From positions 45,418,829 through 45,482,828 of the forward strand of contig NC_090186.1 of assembly GCF_024679245.1 (NCBI RefSeq): DNA of 64,000 nucleotides, written 5' to 3'. Below the pieces are notes generated by a model, which was not told where the DNA came from, did no database searches, and saw only the letters and a program-made list of their open reading frames with translations. Shown here piece by piece: positions 10,566 to 22,098 of this stretch. Made by a program: the position numbers and the translations under genes. The stretch is from Pseudorasbora parva (lineage: Eukaryota > Chordata > Actinopteri > Cypriniformes > Gobionidae). The first letter of the stretch is position 1; every line of letters starts with the position of its first letter.

Positions 10566-11168
10566 TTAATGATAGTTTTTGCGAGTGGAAATGTAATTCC
10601 TGACTTCAATAATTCATATCCTGCGAATGAACAACAGCCCAAATGGTTTTATTTGTTCGGTGTTTTTCCTTCTTCTCCAGTAAATGTTGATGTTTGTTCT
10701 GGAGAACGAGACTCTGAGGAGGAGCGTCACGGACTAACGCCGAGGATCTGACGCTGAAATCGGACACGGATGGAAAGTACGATGTACAAAACAATGTTTT
10801 TTAAGCACAAATTAAATACCGTTTCCTGCATATAGTAAAATAATACTATGACTTGTATATTTCTTTGTTTATGGAATAATACACTGCATACAAACGTCAC
10901 GTTGTGTAAAATAAAATGTGAAAACGACATGCGTGTGACATTCATGAGTTATGATGACTTCAGTGTGAACGAGAGTTTGTAATGTTAAAGTCATGCGTTA
11001 TTGAAAACATTATTTTAAGTTTATTGTTCATGTTTGTGAACATTAAAGGCCTGTTCACCGTAATAACTGTTAGAGGAGATCTGTGGATCTACAGCGGATG
11101 GACTCTGATCGGCTGCTGTTAGCTTTCATGAGCGGGCCGTGAATGAACACTCTACTTTTACATTATGG
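10566..11168. other. Intergenic, nothing recognised
   Basis: No coding exon with splice signals or known repeat was recognised; small open frames here have no visible family features. Confidence 0.5.
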
Positions 11169-11169
11169 G

Positions 11170-11259
<90 letters not shown>

Positions 11260-11280
11260 CTCTCTCTCTCTGTCTGTCTG

Positions 11281-11317
<37 letters not shown>

Positions 11318-11452
11318 CTCTCTCTCTGTCTGTCTGTCTCTCTCTCACACACACACTCTCTCTGTCTGTCTCTCGCTCTCTCTCTCTCACACACACTCTC
11401 TGTCTGTCTCTCTCTCACAAACCAAACTCTCTCTCTCTCTCACACAGACAGA

Positions 11453-11490
<38 letters not shown>

Positions 11491-13218
11491 CTCTCTGTCT
11501 CTCTCACACACTCACTCATGCGCACACACACACTCTCTCTCTGTCTCACACACACACACTCTCTCCCATACACTCTCACTCTCACACACACTCTCTCACA
11601 CACTTTCTCCCACACACTCTCTTCCATACACTCTCACTCTCTCCCATACACACACTCTCCCTCTCTCTCACACACACACTCTCCCATACACTCTCACTCT
11701 CTCCCATACACACACTCTCCCTCTCTCTCACACACACACTCTCCCATACACTCTCACTCTCTCCCATACACACACTCTCCCCGTCACACACACACACACT
11801 CTCACTCTCTCACTCTCCCATACACTCTCCCTCTCACACACACACTCTCACTCTCTCTCTCACACACACTCTCCCATACACTCTCACTCTCTCCCATACA
11901 CACACTCTCCCTCTCACACACACACTCTCCCATACACTCTCACTCTCTCTCTCACACACTTTCTCCCATACACTCTCACTCTCTCTCACACACACACTCT
12001 CCCATACACTCTCACTCTCTCTCTCACACACTTTCTCCTATACACTCACACACACACACTCTCACACACACACTCTCACTCTCACACACACTCTCCCATA
12101 CACTCTCACTCTCTCTCTCACACACTTTCTCCCATACACTCTCACACACACTCTCCCATACACTCTCACTCTCTCTCTCACACACTCTCTCCCATACACT
12201 CTCACTCTCTTTCACACACTTTCTCCTATAAACTCTCACACACACACTCTCACTCTCTCTCACACACTCTCACTCTCTCACACACTCTCCCATACACTCT
12301 CACTCTCTCCCATACACACACTCTCCCTCACACACACACTCTCACTCTCTCTCACACACACTTTCTCCTATACACTCACACACACACTCTCCCATACACT
12401 CTCACTCTCTCTCACACACACACTCCCACTCTCTCACACACACACTCTCCCATACACTCTCACTCTCTCTCACACACACACACTCCCACTCTCTCACACA
12501 CACACTCTCACTCTCACACACACTCTCCCATACACTCTCACTCTCTCTCACACACACTCTCTCCCATACACTCTCACTCTCTCTCACACACACTCTCCCT
12601 CTCACACACACACTCTCACTCTCTCTCACACACTTTCTCCTATACACTCACACACACACTCTCCCATACACTCTCACTCTCTCTCACACACACTCTCTCC
12701 CATACACTCACACTCTCTCCCATACACTCTCACTCTCTCTCTCACACACACTCTCCCATACACTCTCACTCTCTCTCACACACACACTCTCTCCCATACA
12801 CTCTCACTCTCTCTCACACACACTCTCTCCCATACACTCTCACTCTCTCACACACACACTCTCCCATACACTCTCACTCACACACACTCTCACTCTCTCT
12901 CACACTCTCCCATACACTCTCACTCTCTCTCACACACACTCTCCCATACACTCTCACTCTCTCTCACACACTCTCTCCTATACACACTCTCACTCTCCCA
13001 TACACTCTCACTCTCTCACACACACACTCTCCCATACACTCTCACTCACACACACTCTCACTCTCTCTCACACACTCTCCCATACACTCTCACTCTCTCT
13101 CACACACACTCTCCCATACACTCTCACTCTCTCTCACACACTCTCTCCCATACACTCACTCTCTCTCTCACACACTCTCACACACACTCTCTCCCATACA
13201 CTCTCACTTCCGCACACA

Positions 13219-13251
<33 letters not shown>

Positions 13252-13252
13252 T
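11169..13252. repeat. CA/CT compound microsatellite array
   Basis: A pure (AC) tract to 11256 is followed by about 2 kb of CT- and CA-runs with recurring CTCTCCCATACACTCTCACT units of variable length. The plus strand is almost free of G. The long open frames of H, T, L and S through it are low-complexity artefacts. Confidence 0.97.
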
Positions 13253-13432
13253 GCCCCTAAACCTACCCATCTCAGGAAACATTCTGCATTTTTACTTTCT
13301 CATAAAAACTCCTCCTGTGTGATTTATAAGCCTTTTGTAAAGTGGGGCCATGGGTAATGTCCTCATATTTCACCCTCTCCTGTAATACCTGTGTCATACC
13401 CATGGCATTATACACATTCGTGTCCTCATATG

Positions 13433-13440
<8 letters not shown>
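13245..13440 (-). repeat. Dispersed fish repeat beside a CA tract, copy 1
   Basis: CCCCTAAACCTACCCATC and GATTTATAAGCCTTTT are the reverse complement of GATGGGTAGGTTTAGG and AAAAGGCTTATAAATC in the copy near 21190-21450. Both copies adjoin (CA)n/(GT)n tracts. Confidence 0.6.
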
Positions 13441-13465
<25 letters not shown>

Positions 13466-13466
<1 letters not shown>

Positions 13467-14100
13467 GCGTTTGTTCATGACTCCGAGAGAATGCTCATGT
13501 TAGCTGGAAGTGGCTCTCACAATCAGCTGCTCAGTTTTTCATCAATAGTTAAATCAGATCAAGTGCATTCCTGCAGATCCGACCGATGTGTGTGTGTGTG
13601 TGTATGTGTGTTTGCAGACCGTCTCGCAGTGAAAGCCCGCAGCACTGAATGCTGGGTAATTATTTTCAGAAGTGTTAATCCTCGTGTTCCTCCGCGAGAT
13701 CTTCTATTCGCTCAAGGAAACGCTGGAGCCTGCGCTCCTCCTTCCTCTCAGAGCTAGAGCCGTCCATTCCTCCGCCAGTGTGTGTGACGGCCGGAATTAA
13801 ACGAATGGATGAGCTCGTTAAGATGAGCCGCCGTTACTGTGATGTCACATAATGCTTCATTAATTCATGCCCACGAGCACGGCAGTCTCGTTTCTATCGC
13901 TTTCGCTCGTTATCGATGTTAAGATAATGTAATGTGACGTCTGGAGTTGAGACCTGGAGGTTCACATCAATAAAAGATGATCTTTGTCGATCCATTCACT
14001 CTATTGTTTTTAAAAGAATAACACTGATGATCTCTCCATCACGGCTCCTGTTAGTGGGTGGGATATATTAGGCAGCAAGTGAACATTTAGTCCTCAGAGT
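13466..14100. other. Intergenic, non-repetitive, possible conserved non-coding sequence
   Basis: Apart from a (GT) run at about 13587-13605 this stretch looks unique and is more GC-balanced than its surroundings, with homeodomain-like cores (TTAATTCATGC near 13860). No exon is seen. Conservation has to be tested by alignment. Confidence 0.35.
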
Positions 14101-14116
14101 TGATGTGTGTGAAGCA

Positions 14117-14265
14117 GGAGAAATGGGCAAGCGTAAGGATTTGAGCGAGTTTGGCCAGATTGTGACGGCTAGACGACTGGGTCAGAGCATCTCAGTTCAC
14201 CTGAGGAACACACGGCCCCAGGATGCACTATGGGAAGAAGGCGAGCCCTTTAGCATATTCTTACC
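14117..14265 (+). pseudogene. Internally deleted Tc1-like transposase relic
   Basis: From 14123 the frame reads MGKRKDLSEF then GQIVTARRLGQSIS, the helix-turn-helix start of a Tc1 transposase. A few bases on, the text jumps to CAGGATGCACTATGGGAAGA, typical of the much later catalytic part. The middle of the gene is missing, so this is a dead copy. Confidence 0.75.
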
Positions 14266-14661
14266 AAACGTGGTGTGTTATGCCAATGATGACCAGAGGC
14301 GACCTGCAGCGTTTCGGCACAGTGCCACCTAGTGGTCAGTAGATATACAAATTGGCTACTTTTGTTTGTACTTTCCGAACAGTTTGGCCGAAAATCACAA
14401 AAGGGTCTCTTTAGATTCGGTTAAGCATGCCGAGTCAAACGATATTTTCCCAATTTTCATTTTGTTGTAAAATGCTATATTTTACAAATCCAATGGTGTA
14501 TCGTTGCAAAACTCAGTATGCGTCTTCGGCACATTCCCTAACAAAACGTTTTGGGGTAACGCCACTTTGTGGTCAAAAGTTATATTGAAATTTCCAAGAA
14601 CGCTAACTTTTGATTAAATTATCCTGTTGTAATGAATCTTAATAGCTGCCTTTGGTCATGC
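14266..14661. repeat. Old dispersed repeat sequence (unassigned)
   Basis: Text such as AGTGCCACCTAGTGGTCAG and AACGCCACTTTGTGGTCAAA recurs within the block, and similar wording (AGCGCCACCTATTGGGCC) occurs in the duplicated block that follows. I cannot name the family. Confidence 0.4.
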
Positions 14662-15268
14662 TGAGAACACAGATACCAATTTGGCCATCATTTCTGCCTG
14701 GCATTTAGATTTTATTTTAAAACCTACTTTTTCAAACTCCTTCTAGACCGTTTGTCCAGTTTTTACCAAATTCAAGTCGTATCTTCTGACCGTGCCGACA
14801 AAATGTTATGGATTTCGTGTCGTTAGACAAACCCATTTTCGTGTAGCGCAACAACAAATCTGAGGCATGATGCCAAAATGGCTGGATCTCTGCGAACACC
14901 TCACTCCGATCACATCAGATTCGGAACAGCGCCACCTATTGGGCCAAAGTGAAGAAGCATTCAATCAAAATACTAGTGACCGTATTGATTGATTTTTTGG
15001 GCAAAATGTCTGAAAAATAATAATCTTATTATGTCTTTAAATGCTCATTGTTGCAGTTGGTCCGACGTAATTTAATTGTTAAATTATCACCGGTTACTGA
15101 ACCGGCGGTGAGAGAACATTAATACATTCTGATGTCATGCCGGCTTTGAGCGGTTTATATGATTTTAATAAAGTGCGAGAGACGGGATGACGAAGCCGTC
15201 CTGAATGTTGACTCTCCATCAGACTCAGCACTGCTTTATTATTATTCATTAGGCAATTAATGATCTAG
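14662..15268. repeat. Direct duplication, copy 2 (partner 9960-10565)
   Basis: Same orientation as copy 1, 4.7 kb downstream. The two copies end together at AATGATCTAG and then diverge, which gives a sharp junction. Confidence 0.9.
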
Positions 15269-15654
15269 ACGACGAGGACAGCGAATAAACTCCAGACTAC
15301 ACCTCCACAGTCTGCATACCTGTGCAGATAAACTAAACAAAGAATTATAATATGCACAAAGCAATTCCACGTGTATGCATTATTAATGAAGGCAAATGAG
15401 CCTTGAACGAACATCCTCGTTAATATGTAATGTGACTACTGCTTCTGAGAAAGAGCCGTGGTGAATACAGAGCAAGAGTTCTGGATCTGCTCCGATGAAC
15501 TCAAACCCATTATGAAGAGTAAAAGACCTTCGGTGTGGAGCTGATACAGCCCCAGAGGATGATGGGAAATGGAGTTTTGTTGCCTCAATGATCAAATCCT
15601 TCTAATGAACGTCAGTGTGTTTAATGCTCTGATGTTTTCTGAAATGTTTTAGTT
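15269..15654. other. Intergenic, non-repetitive
   Basis: No gene is seen. AT-rich cores such as TGCATTATTAATGAAGG resemble conserved non-coding DNA, but this is only an impression. Confidence 0.35.
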
Positions 15655-16037
15655 CACTACAAAAAATGATCTTCTTACTCAGTATTTTTGTCTCGTTTCA
15701 GTCAAAATATCTACAAATTCTTAAAACAAGAAGCATTTACTAGACAAGCAAAAGTAATTGTCTTGTTTTGGGGAAAATAACTCAAAATGAAGAGAGTTTT
15801 TGCTTAAAATAAGATAAATAATCTGCCAATGGGGTGAGAAAAATAATCTTAATTCAAACAGAAAACAAGATTATTTGTCTTATTTTAAGCAAAAACTCTC
15901 TTCATTTTGAGTTATTTTCCCCAAAACAAGACAATTACTTTTGCTTGTCTAGTAAATACTTCTTGTTTTAAGAATTTGTAGATATTTTGACTAGAAACAA
16001 GACAAAAATACTAAGAAAGAAAAGCATTTTTTACGGT
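15655..16037. mobile_element. Complete palindromic CACTGCAAAAAATG-type element (383 bp)
   Basis: The left arm (TTGTCTCGTTTCAGTCAAAA ... CAAAACAAGACAATT in reverse) pairs with the right arm almost base for base around a centre at about 15845-15870. The ends CACTACAAAAAATG and CATTTTTTACGGTG are inverted. It has no coding capacity. It is the most intact member of this family in the window. Confidence 0.8.
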
Positions 16038-16167
16038 GATGGAAGCTCATCTAATGCGTTTTATGAACGGCGCTGGAACGTTCAAAAGTAACGTTAGTCT
16101 GCCGCTTTATAAACGTTACCAATCAAGACACTTAGCAGACGTATATTCATCAGACAGGGGCTTTATG
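16038..16167. other. Short non-repetitive spacer
   Basis: This is unique-looking sequence between the palindromic element and the minisatellite; nothing recognised. Confidence 0.5.
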
Positions 16168-19100
16168 GTGTGTGTGAAGAGAAGTGTGTGTAAAGAGAAG
16201 TGTGTGTAAAGAGGAGTGTGTGTTGATCTGGTTTGTGTGAAGAGGAGCGTGTTGATCTGGAGTGTGTGAAGAGGAGTGTGTGTGAAGAGGAGTGTGTGTG
16301 AAGAGGAGCGTGTTGATCTGGTGTGTGAAGAGGAGAGTGTTGATCTGGAGTGTGTGAAGAGGAGCGTGTTGATCTGGAGTGTGTGAAGAGGAGCGTGTTG
16401 ATCTGGAGTGTGTGAAGAGGAGCGTGTTGATCTGGAGTGTGTGAAGAGGAGCGTGTTGATCTGGTGTGTGTGAAGAGGAGCGTGTTGATCTGGAGTGTGT
16501 GAAGAGGAGCGTGTTGATCTGGAGTGTGTGAAGAGGAGCGTGTTGATCTGGAGTGTGTGTGAAGAGGAGTGTGTTGATCTGGTGTGTGTGACGAGGAGCG
16601 TTTTGATCTGGTGTGTGTGAAGAGGGGTGTGTTGATCTGGTGTGTGTGACGAGGAGCATGTTGATCTGGAGTGTGTGAAGAGGAGCGTGTTGATCTGGTG
16701 TGTGTGATGAGGAGCGTGTTGATCTGGAGTGTGTGTGAAGCGGAGCGTGTTGATCTGGAGTGTGTGTGAAGAGGAGCGTGTTGATCTGGTGTGTGTGATG
16801 AGGAGCGTGTTGATCTGGTGTGTGTGAAGAGGAGCGTGTTGATCTGGTGTGTGTGTGAAGAGGTGCGTGTTGATCTGGAGTGTGTGTGAAGAGGAGTGTG
16901 TTGATCTGGTGTGTGTGACGAGGAGCGTGTTGATCTGGTGTGTGTGAAGAGAAGCGTGTTGATCTGGAGTGTGTGAAGAGGAGCGTGTTGATCTGGTGTG
17001 TGTGAAGAGGAGCGTGTTGATCTGGAGTGTGTGAAGAGGAGCGTGTTGATCTGGAGTGTGTGAAGAGGAGCGTGTTGATCTGGAGTGTGTGTGAAGAGGA
17101 GTGTGTTGATCTGGTGTGTGTGACGAGGAGCGTTTTGATCTGGTGTGTGTGAAGAGGGGTGTGTTGATCTGGTGTGTGTGACGAGGAGCGTGTTGATCTG
17201 GAGTGTGTGAAGAGGAGCGTGTTGATCTGGTGTGTGTGATGAGGAGCGTGTTGATCTGGTGTGTGTGAAGAGGAGTGTGTTGATCTGGTGTGTGTGAAGA
17301 GGAGTGTGTTGATCTGGTGTGTGTGAAGAGGAGTGTGTTGATCTGGTGTGTGTGACGAGGAGCGTTTTGATCTGGTGTGTGTGAAGAGGGGTGTGTTGAT
17401 CTGGTGTGTGTGACGAGGAGCGTGTTGATCTGGAGTGTGTGAAGAGGAGCGTGTTGATCTGGTGTGTGTGATGAGGAGCGTGTTGATCTGGTGTGTGTGA
17501 AGAGGAGTGTGTTGATCTGGTGTGTGTGAAGAGAAGCGTGTTGATCTGGAGTGTGTGAAGAGGAGCGTGTTGATCTGGTGTGTGTGAAGAGGAGCGTGTT
17601 GATCTGGAGTGTGTGTGAAGCGGAGCGTGTTGATCTGGAGTGTGTGTGAAGAGGAGCGTGTTGATCTGGTGTGTGTGATGAGGAGCGTGTTGATCTGGTG
17701 TGTGTGAAGAGGAGCGTGTTGATCTGGTGTGTGTGAAGAGGAGCGTGTTGATCTGGTGTGTGTGTGAAGAGGTGCGTGTTGATCTGGAGTGTGTGTGAAG
17801 AGGAGTGTGTTGATCTGGTGTGTGTGACGAGGAGCGTGTTGATCTGGAGTGTGTGAAGAGGAGCGTGTTGATCTGGTGTGTGTGATGAGGAGCGTGTTGA
17901 TCTGGTGTGTGTGAAGAGGAGCGTGTTGATCTGGTGTGTGTGAAGAGGAGCGTGTTGATCTGGTGTGTGTGAAGAGGAGCGTGTTGATCTGGTGTGTGTG
18001 AAGAGGAGCGTGTTGATCTGGTGTGTGTGAAGAGGAGCGTGTTGATCTGGTGTGTGTGAAGAGGAGCGTGTTGATCTGGAGTGTGTGTGAAGAGGAGTGT
18101 GTGTGAAGAGGAGCGTGTTGATCTGGTGTTTGTGAAGAGAAGCGTGTTGATCTGGAGTGTGTGAAGAGGAGCGTGTTGATCTGGAGTGTGTGAAGAGGAG
18201 TGTGTGTGAAGAGGAGCATGTTGATCTGGAGTGTGTGTGAAGAGGAGTGTGTTGATCTGGTGTGTGTGACGAGGAGCGTGTGTTGATCTGGTGTGTGTGA
18301 AGAGAAGCGTGTTGATCTGGAGTGTGTGAAGAGGAGCGTGTTGATCTGGTGTGTGTGAAGAGGAGCGTGTTGATCTGGTGTGTGTGAAGAGGAGCGTGTT
18401 GATCTAGTGTGTGTGAAGAGGAGGGTGTTGATCTGGTGTGTGTGATGAGGAGCGTGTTGATCTGGTGTGTGTGAAGAGAAGCGTGTTGATCTGGAGTGTG
18501 TGAAGAGGAGTGTGTGTGAAGAGGAGCGTGTTGATCTGGTGTGTGAAGAGGAGAGTGTTGATCTGGAGTGTGTGAAGAGGAGCGTGTTGATCTGGAGTGT
18601 GTGAAGAGGAGCGTGTTGATCTGGAGTGTGTGAAGAGGAGCGTGTTGATCTGGTGTGTGTGAAGAGGAGCGTGTTGATCTGGAGTGTGTGAAGAGGAGCG
18701 TGTTGATCTGGAGTGTGTGAAGAGGAGCGTGTTGATCTGGAGTGTGTGTGAAGAGGAGTGTGTTGATCTGGTGTGTGTGACGAGGAGCGTTTTGATCTGG
18801 TGTGTGTGAAGAGGGGTGTGTTGATCTGGTGTGTGTGACGAGGAGCGTGTTGATCTGGAGTGTGTGAAGAGGAGCGTGTTGATCTGGTGTGTGTGATGAG
18901 GAGCGTGTTGATCTGGTGTGTGTGAAGAGGAGTGTGTTGATCTGGTGTGTGTGAAGAGGAGTGTGTTGATCTGGTGTGTGTGACGAGGAGCGTTTTGATC
19001 TGGTGTGTGTGAAGAGGGGTGTGTTGATCTGGTGTGTGTGACGAGGAGCGTGTTGATCTGGAGTGTGTGAAGAGGAGCGTGTTGATCTGGTGTGTGTGAT

Positions 19101-20457
19101 GAGGAGCGTGTTGATCTGGTGTGTGTGAAGAGGAGTGTGTTGATCTGGTGTGTGTGAAGAGAAGCGTGTTGATCTGGAGTGTGTGAAGAGGAGCGTGTTG
19201 ATCTGGTGTGTGTGAAGAGGAGCGTGTTGATCTGGAGTGTGTGTGAAGCGGAGCGTGTTGATCTGGAGTGTGTGTGAAGAGGAGCGTGTTGATCTGGTGT
19301 GTGTGTGAAGAGGAGCGTGTTGATCTGGTGTGTGTGATGAGGAGCGTGTTGATCTGGTGTGTGTGAAGAGGAGCGTGTTGATCTGGTGTGTGTGAAGAGG
19401 AGCGTGTTGATCTGGTGTGTGTGTGAAGAGGAGCGTGTTGATCTGGTGTGTGTGATGAGGAGCGTGTTGATCTGGTGTGTGTGAAGAGGAGTGTGTTGAT
19501 CTGGTGTGTGTGAAGAGAAGCGTGTTGATCTGGAGTGTGTGAAGAGGAGCGTGTTGATCTGGTGTGTGTGAAGAGGAGCGTGTTGATCTGGAGTGTGTGT
19601 GAAGCGGAGCGTGTTGATCTGGAGTGTGTGTGAAGAGGAGCGTGTTGATCTGGTGTGTGTGTGAAGAGGAGCGTGTTGATCTGGTGTGTGTGATGAGGAG
19701 CGTGTTGATCTGGTGTGTGTGAAGAGGAGCGTGTTGATCTGGTGTGTGTGAAGAGGAGCGTGTTGATCTGGTGTGTGTGTGAAGAGGTGCGTGTTGATCT
19801 GGAGTGTGTGTGAAGAGGAGTGTGTTGATCTGGTGTGTGTGACGAGGAGCGTGTTGATCTGGTGTGTGTGAAGAGAAGCGTGTTGATCTGGAGTGTGTGA
19901 AGAGGAGCGTGTTGATCTGGTGTGTGTGAAGAGGAGCGTGTTGATCTGGAGTGTGTGAAGAGGAGCGTGTTGATCTGGAGTGTGTGAAGAGGAGCGTGTT
20001 GATCTGGAGTGTGTGTGAAGAGGAGCGTGTTGATCTGGTGTGTGTGACGAGGGGCGTTTTGATCTGGTGTGTGTGAAGAGGGGTGTGTTGATCTGGTGTG
20101 TGTGACGAGGAGCGTGTTGATCTGGAGTGTGTGAAGAGGAGCGTGTTGATCTGGTGTGTGTGAAGAGGAGCGTGTTGATCTGGTGTGTGTGAAGAGGAGT
20201 GTGTTGATCTGGTGTGTGTGAAGAGGAGTGTGTTGATCTGGTGTGTGTGACGAGGAGCGTTTTGATCTGGTGTGTGTGAAGAGGGGTGTGTTGATCTGGA
20301 GTGTGTGACGAGGAGCGTGTTGATCTGGAGTGTGTGAAGAGGAGCGTGTTGATCTGGTGTGTGTGATGAGGAGCGTGTTGATCTGGTGTGTGTGAAGAGG
20401 AGTGTGTTGATCTGGTGTGTGTGAAGAGAAGCGTGTTGATCTGGAGTGTGTGAAGAG
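16168..20457. repeat. 29-bp minisatellite, block I
   Basis: Units read GTGTGTGAAGAGGAGCGTG plus TTGATCTGGA, with 29-31 bp variants (extra GT, GATGAGG, GACGAGG, GAAGCGG). About 145 units. The same array resumes at 22099 after a transposon insertion. The minus-strand open frame (THTRSTRSSSHTPDQHA) is a repeat artefact. Confidence 0.97.
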
Positions 20458-22098
20458 CAAGGTTATTATAGTTTTGCTTTTTGAAATTAGTTATTATTTT
20501 ATTATCGTTTTCAATTTTGCTACAAATTTCAGTTTAGTTTTAGTTAGTTTTACAAATGGTTTTGCTAGTTTTAGTTTAGTTTTTATTTTGCAAATACATT
20601 TCTATTTAGTTTTTATTTATTTAGTTTCAGTTTTAGTTTTAGTAATTATAGTTTAGCAGAGTTAGCATAATGAAGTGTAGAGACCAAATCAAGGTTTTTA
20701 ATTTCAGCAAAGTTTAATGTTTGCACAGATTAGAGTTTAATCTTACTAAACATCCTTAAGTGAAATAACTTGATAAACAAGCATTATTGTTTAAACCCAG
20801 GACGGTCTTAAAAAACATGCATAAAGTTGGGTCTTCACCTTTGAGCAAAAAAGCTTGAGTCAAACTATGACCTAACGATCTGGAGATTAAAAATGAAATA
20901 AATTATATTTTGATATTAAAAAATTATATTTGATATTTTTGACAAAGATCCTCTGAGTATTAGCCTATCTTAACGAACAAAATAAATGCAAAGTAAAATA
21001 TAAAAGTAAAAATTATAAATTGCAGACAAACTCATTCATAACAAAGATGAAATATTGTTAAACAATTAAAAGCTTATTTTAATTTCTTCAGTAGTACAAC
21101 AATATAGGCTAGCAGCGTAAGACCAGCTAAAGTCATCTGAATACAGCCAACACACACTGTTGTGCTGTGTGTGTGTGTGTGTGTGTGTGTGCTATAATTG
21201 TAAAGGGGGCCAATGTCTTCACTTATCTAGTAAAATATTATGATAACTGACTAATGAGGATATTTGGCTGGTCCTCACTAGTTAAAAAGGCTTATAAATC
21301 GGCCAAAACATGTTTTTATTTAAATCTATTGTTTTGCACGTTCTTGGGATGGGTAGGTTTAGGGATAGGGGTTGGGTTAGGGGATATAAAATATCATTAA
21401 CCTGATATAAAATCAATGGAAGTCTATGCAATGTCCTCACTTATATAGTGAAACAAACGTGTGTGTGTGTGTGTATCCTGGTATTCCCTACTTTGTGGGG
21501 AAATGTCTCCACACAGATAATAATATAATATAATGTAAATGATTATGATAACACCTTTGAACCTGTCAATATTATGCAAACATGAAATCTCAAACGCACA
21601 GTAGGCTAGTAACGTTACTTGCTACTATGTGCTGACTTTTGCGCCTGCGTCTCTCGTAGCGTAAGAAACGGCATTCTAAAACAGTGAGCTTAAGTTAAAA
21701 GAAGTTCAACGTGCATCTCATTACCTTGTGTTATTTCCCATTTCACTGCCACGGACGCATTGATTCTTTGTGAACTCCCGTTTAGCGATGTGTTGCCTGT
21801 CTGCACGTGTCCGTCACTCAGATCACTTCACGCGCAGTAGCGCAATACAGACACTCCCTCAACCGCCACAGTCAGATTTTCCACCACATTAAAGAGAGCT
21901 TATTAATAACGAAAACGAATATTTATTTTTGCTAATTATTATTTTATTTCAGTTAGTTTTTTAGTAAGAGTAGTTAGTTTCGTTTAGTTTTAGTTTTTTA
22001 ATTATTCAGATTTTTTAATTTTATTTCAGTTTACGAAAATGTTTTTTGACCAATAGTTTTAGTCTTAGTTTCAGTTTTCGTTTACGAAAATAACCTTG
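20458..22098. mobile_element. hAT-like insertion with CAAGGTTATT ends and 8-bp target duplication
   Basis: The ends CAAGGTTATTAT and AAAATAACCTTG are inverted, flanked by GTGAAGAG at 20450-20457 and 22099-22106. Removing the element and one flank restores the 29-bp array. The interior holds AT-rich TTTAGTTTTAG runs, a (GT) tract at about 21165-21190 and another dispersed repeat (21190-21450). No transposase frame is seen. Confidence 0.8.
21190..21450 (+). repeat. Dispersed fish repeat beside a GT tract, copy 2
   Basis: It contains AAAAAGGCTTATAAATC and GATGGGTAGGTTTAGGG, the mirror of the copy at 13245-13440, and lies between two (GT) tracts. Confidence 0.6.

Noticed and set aside
14105..14332. 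Small 75-codon gene
   Set aside because: The sequence is two pieces of a Tc1 transposase fused by an internal deletion, followed by unrelated residues.
20458..22098. Autonomous hAT transposon
   Set aside because: No transposase frame exists in the 1.6-kb insert; it is non-autonomous and only the ends and the target duplication suggest hAT.
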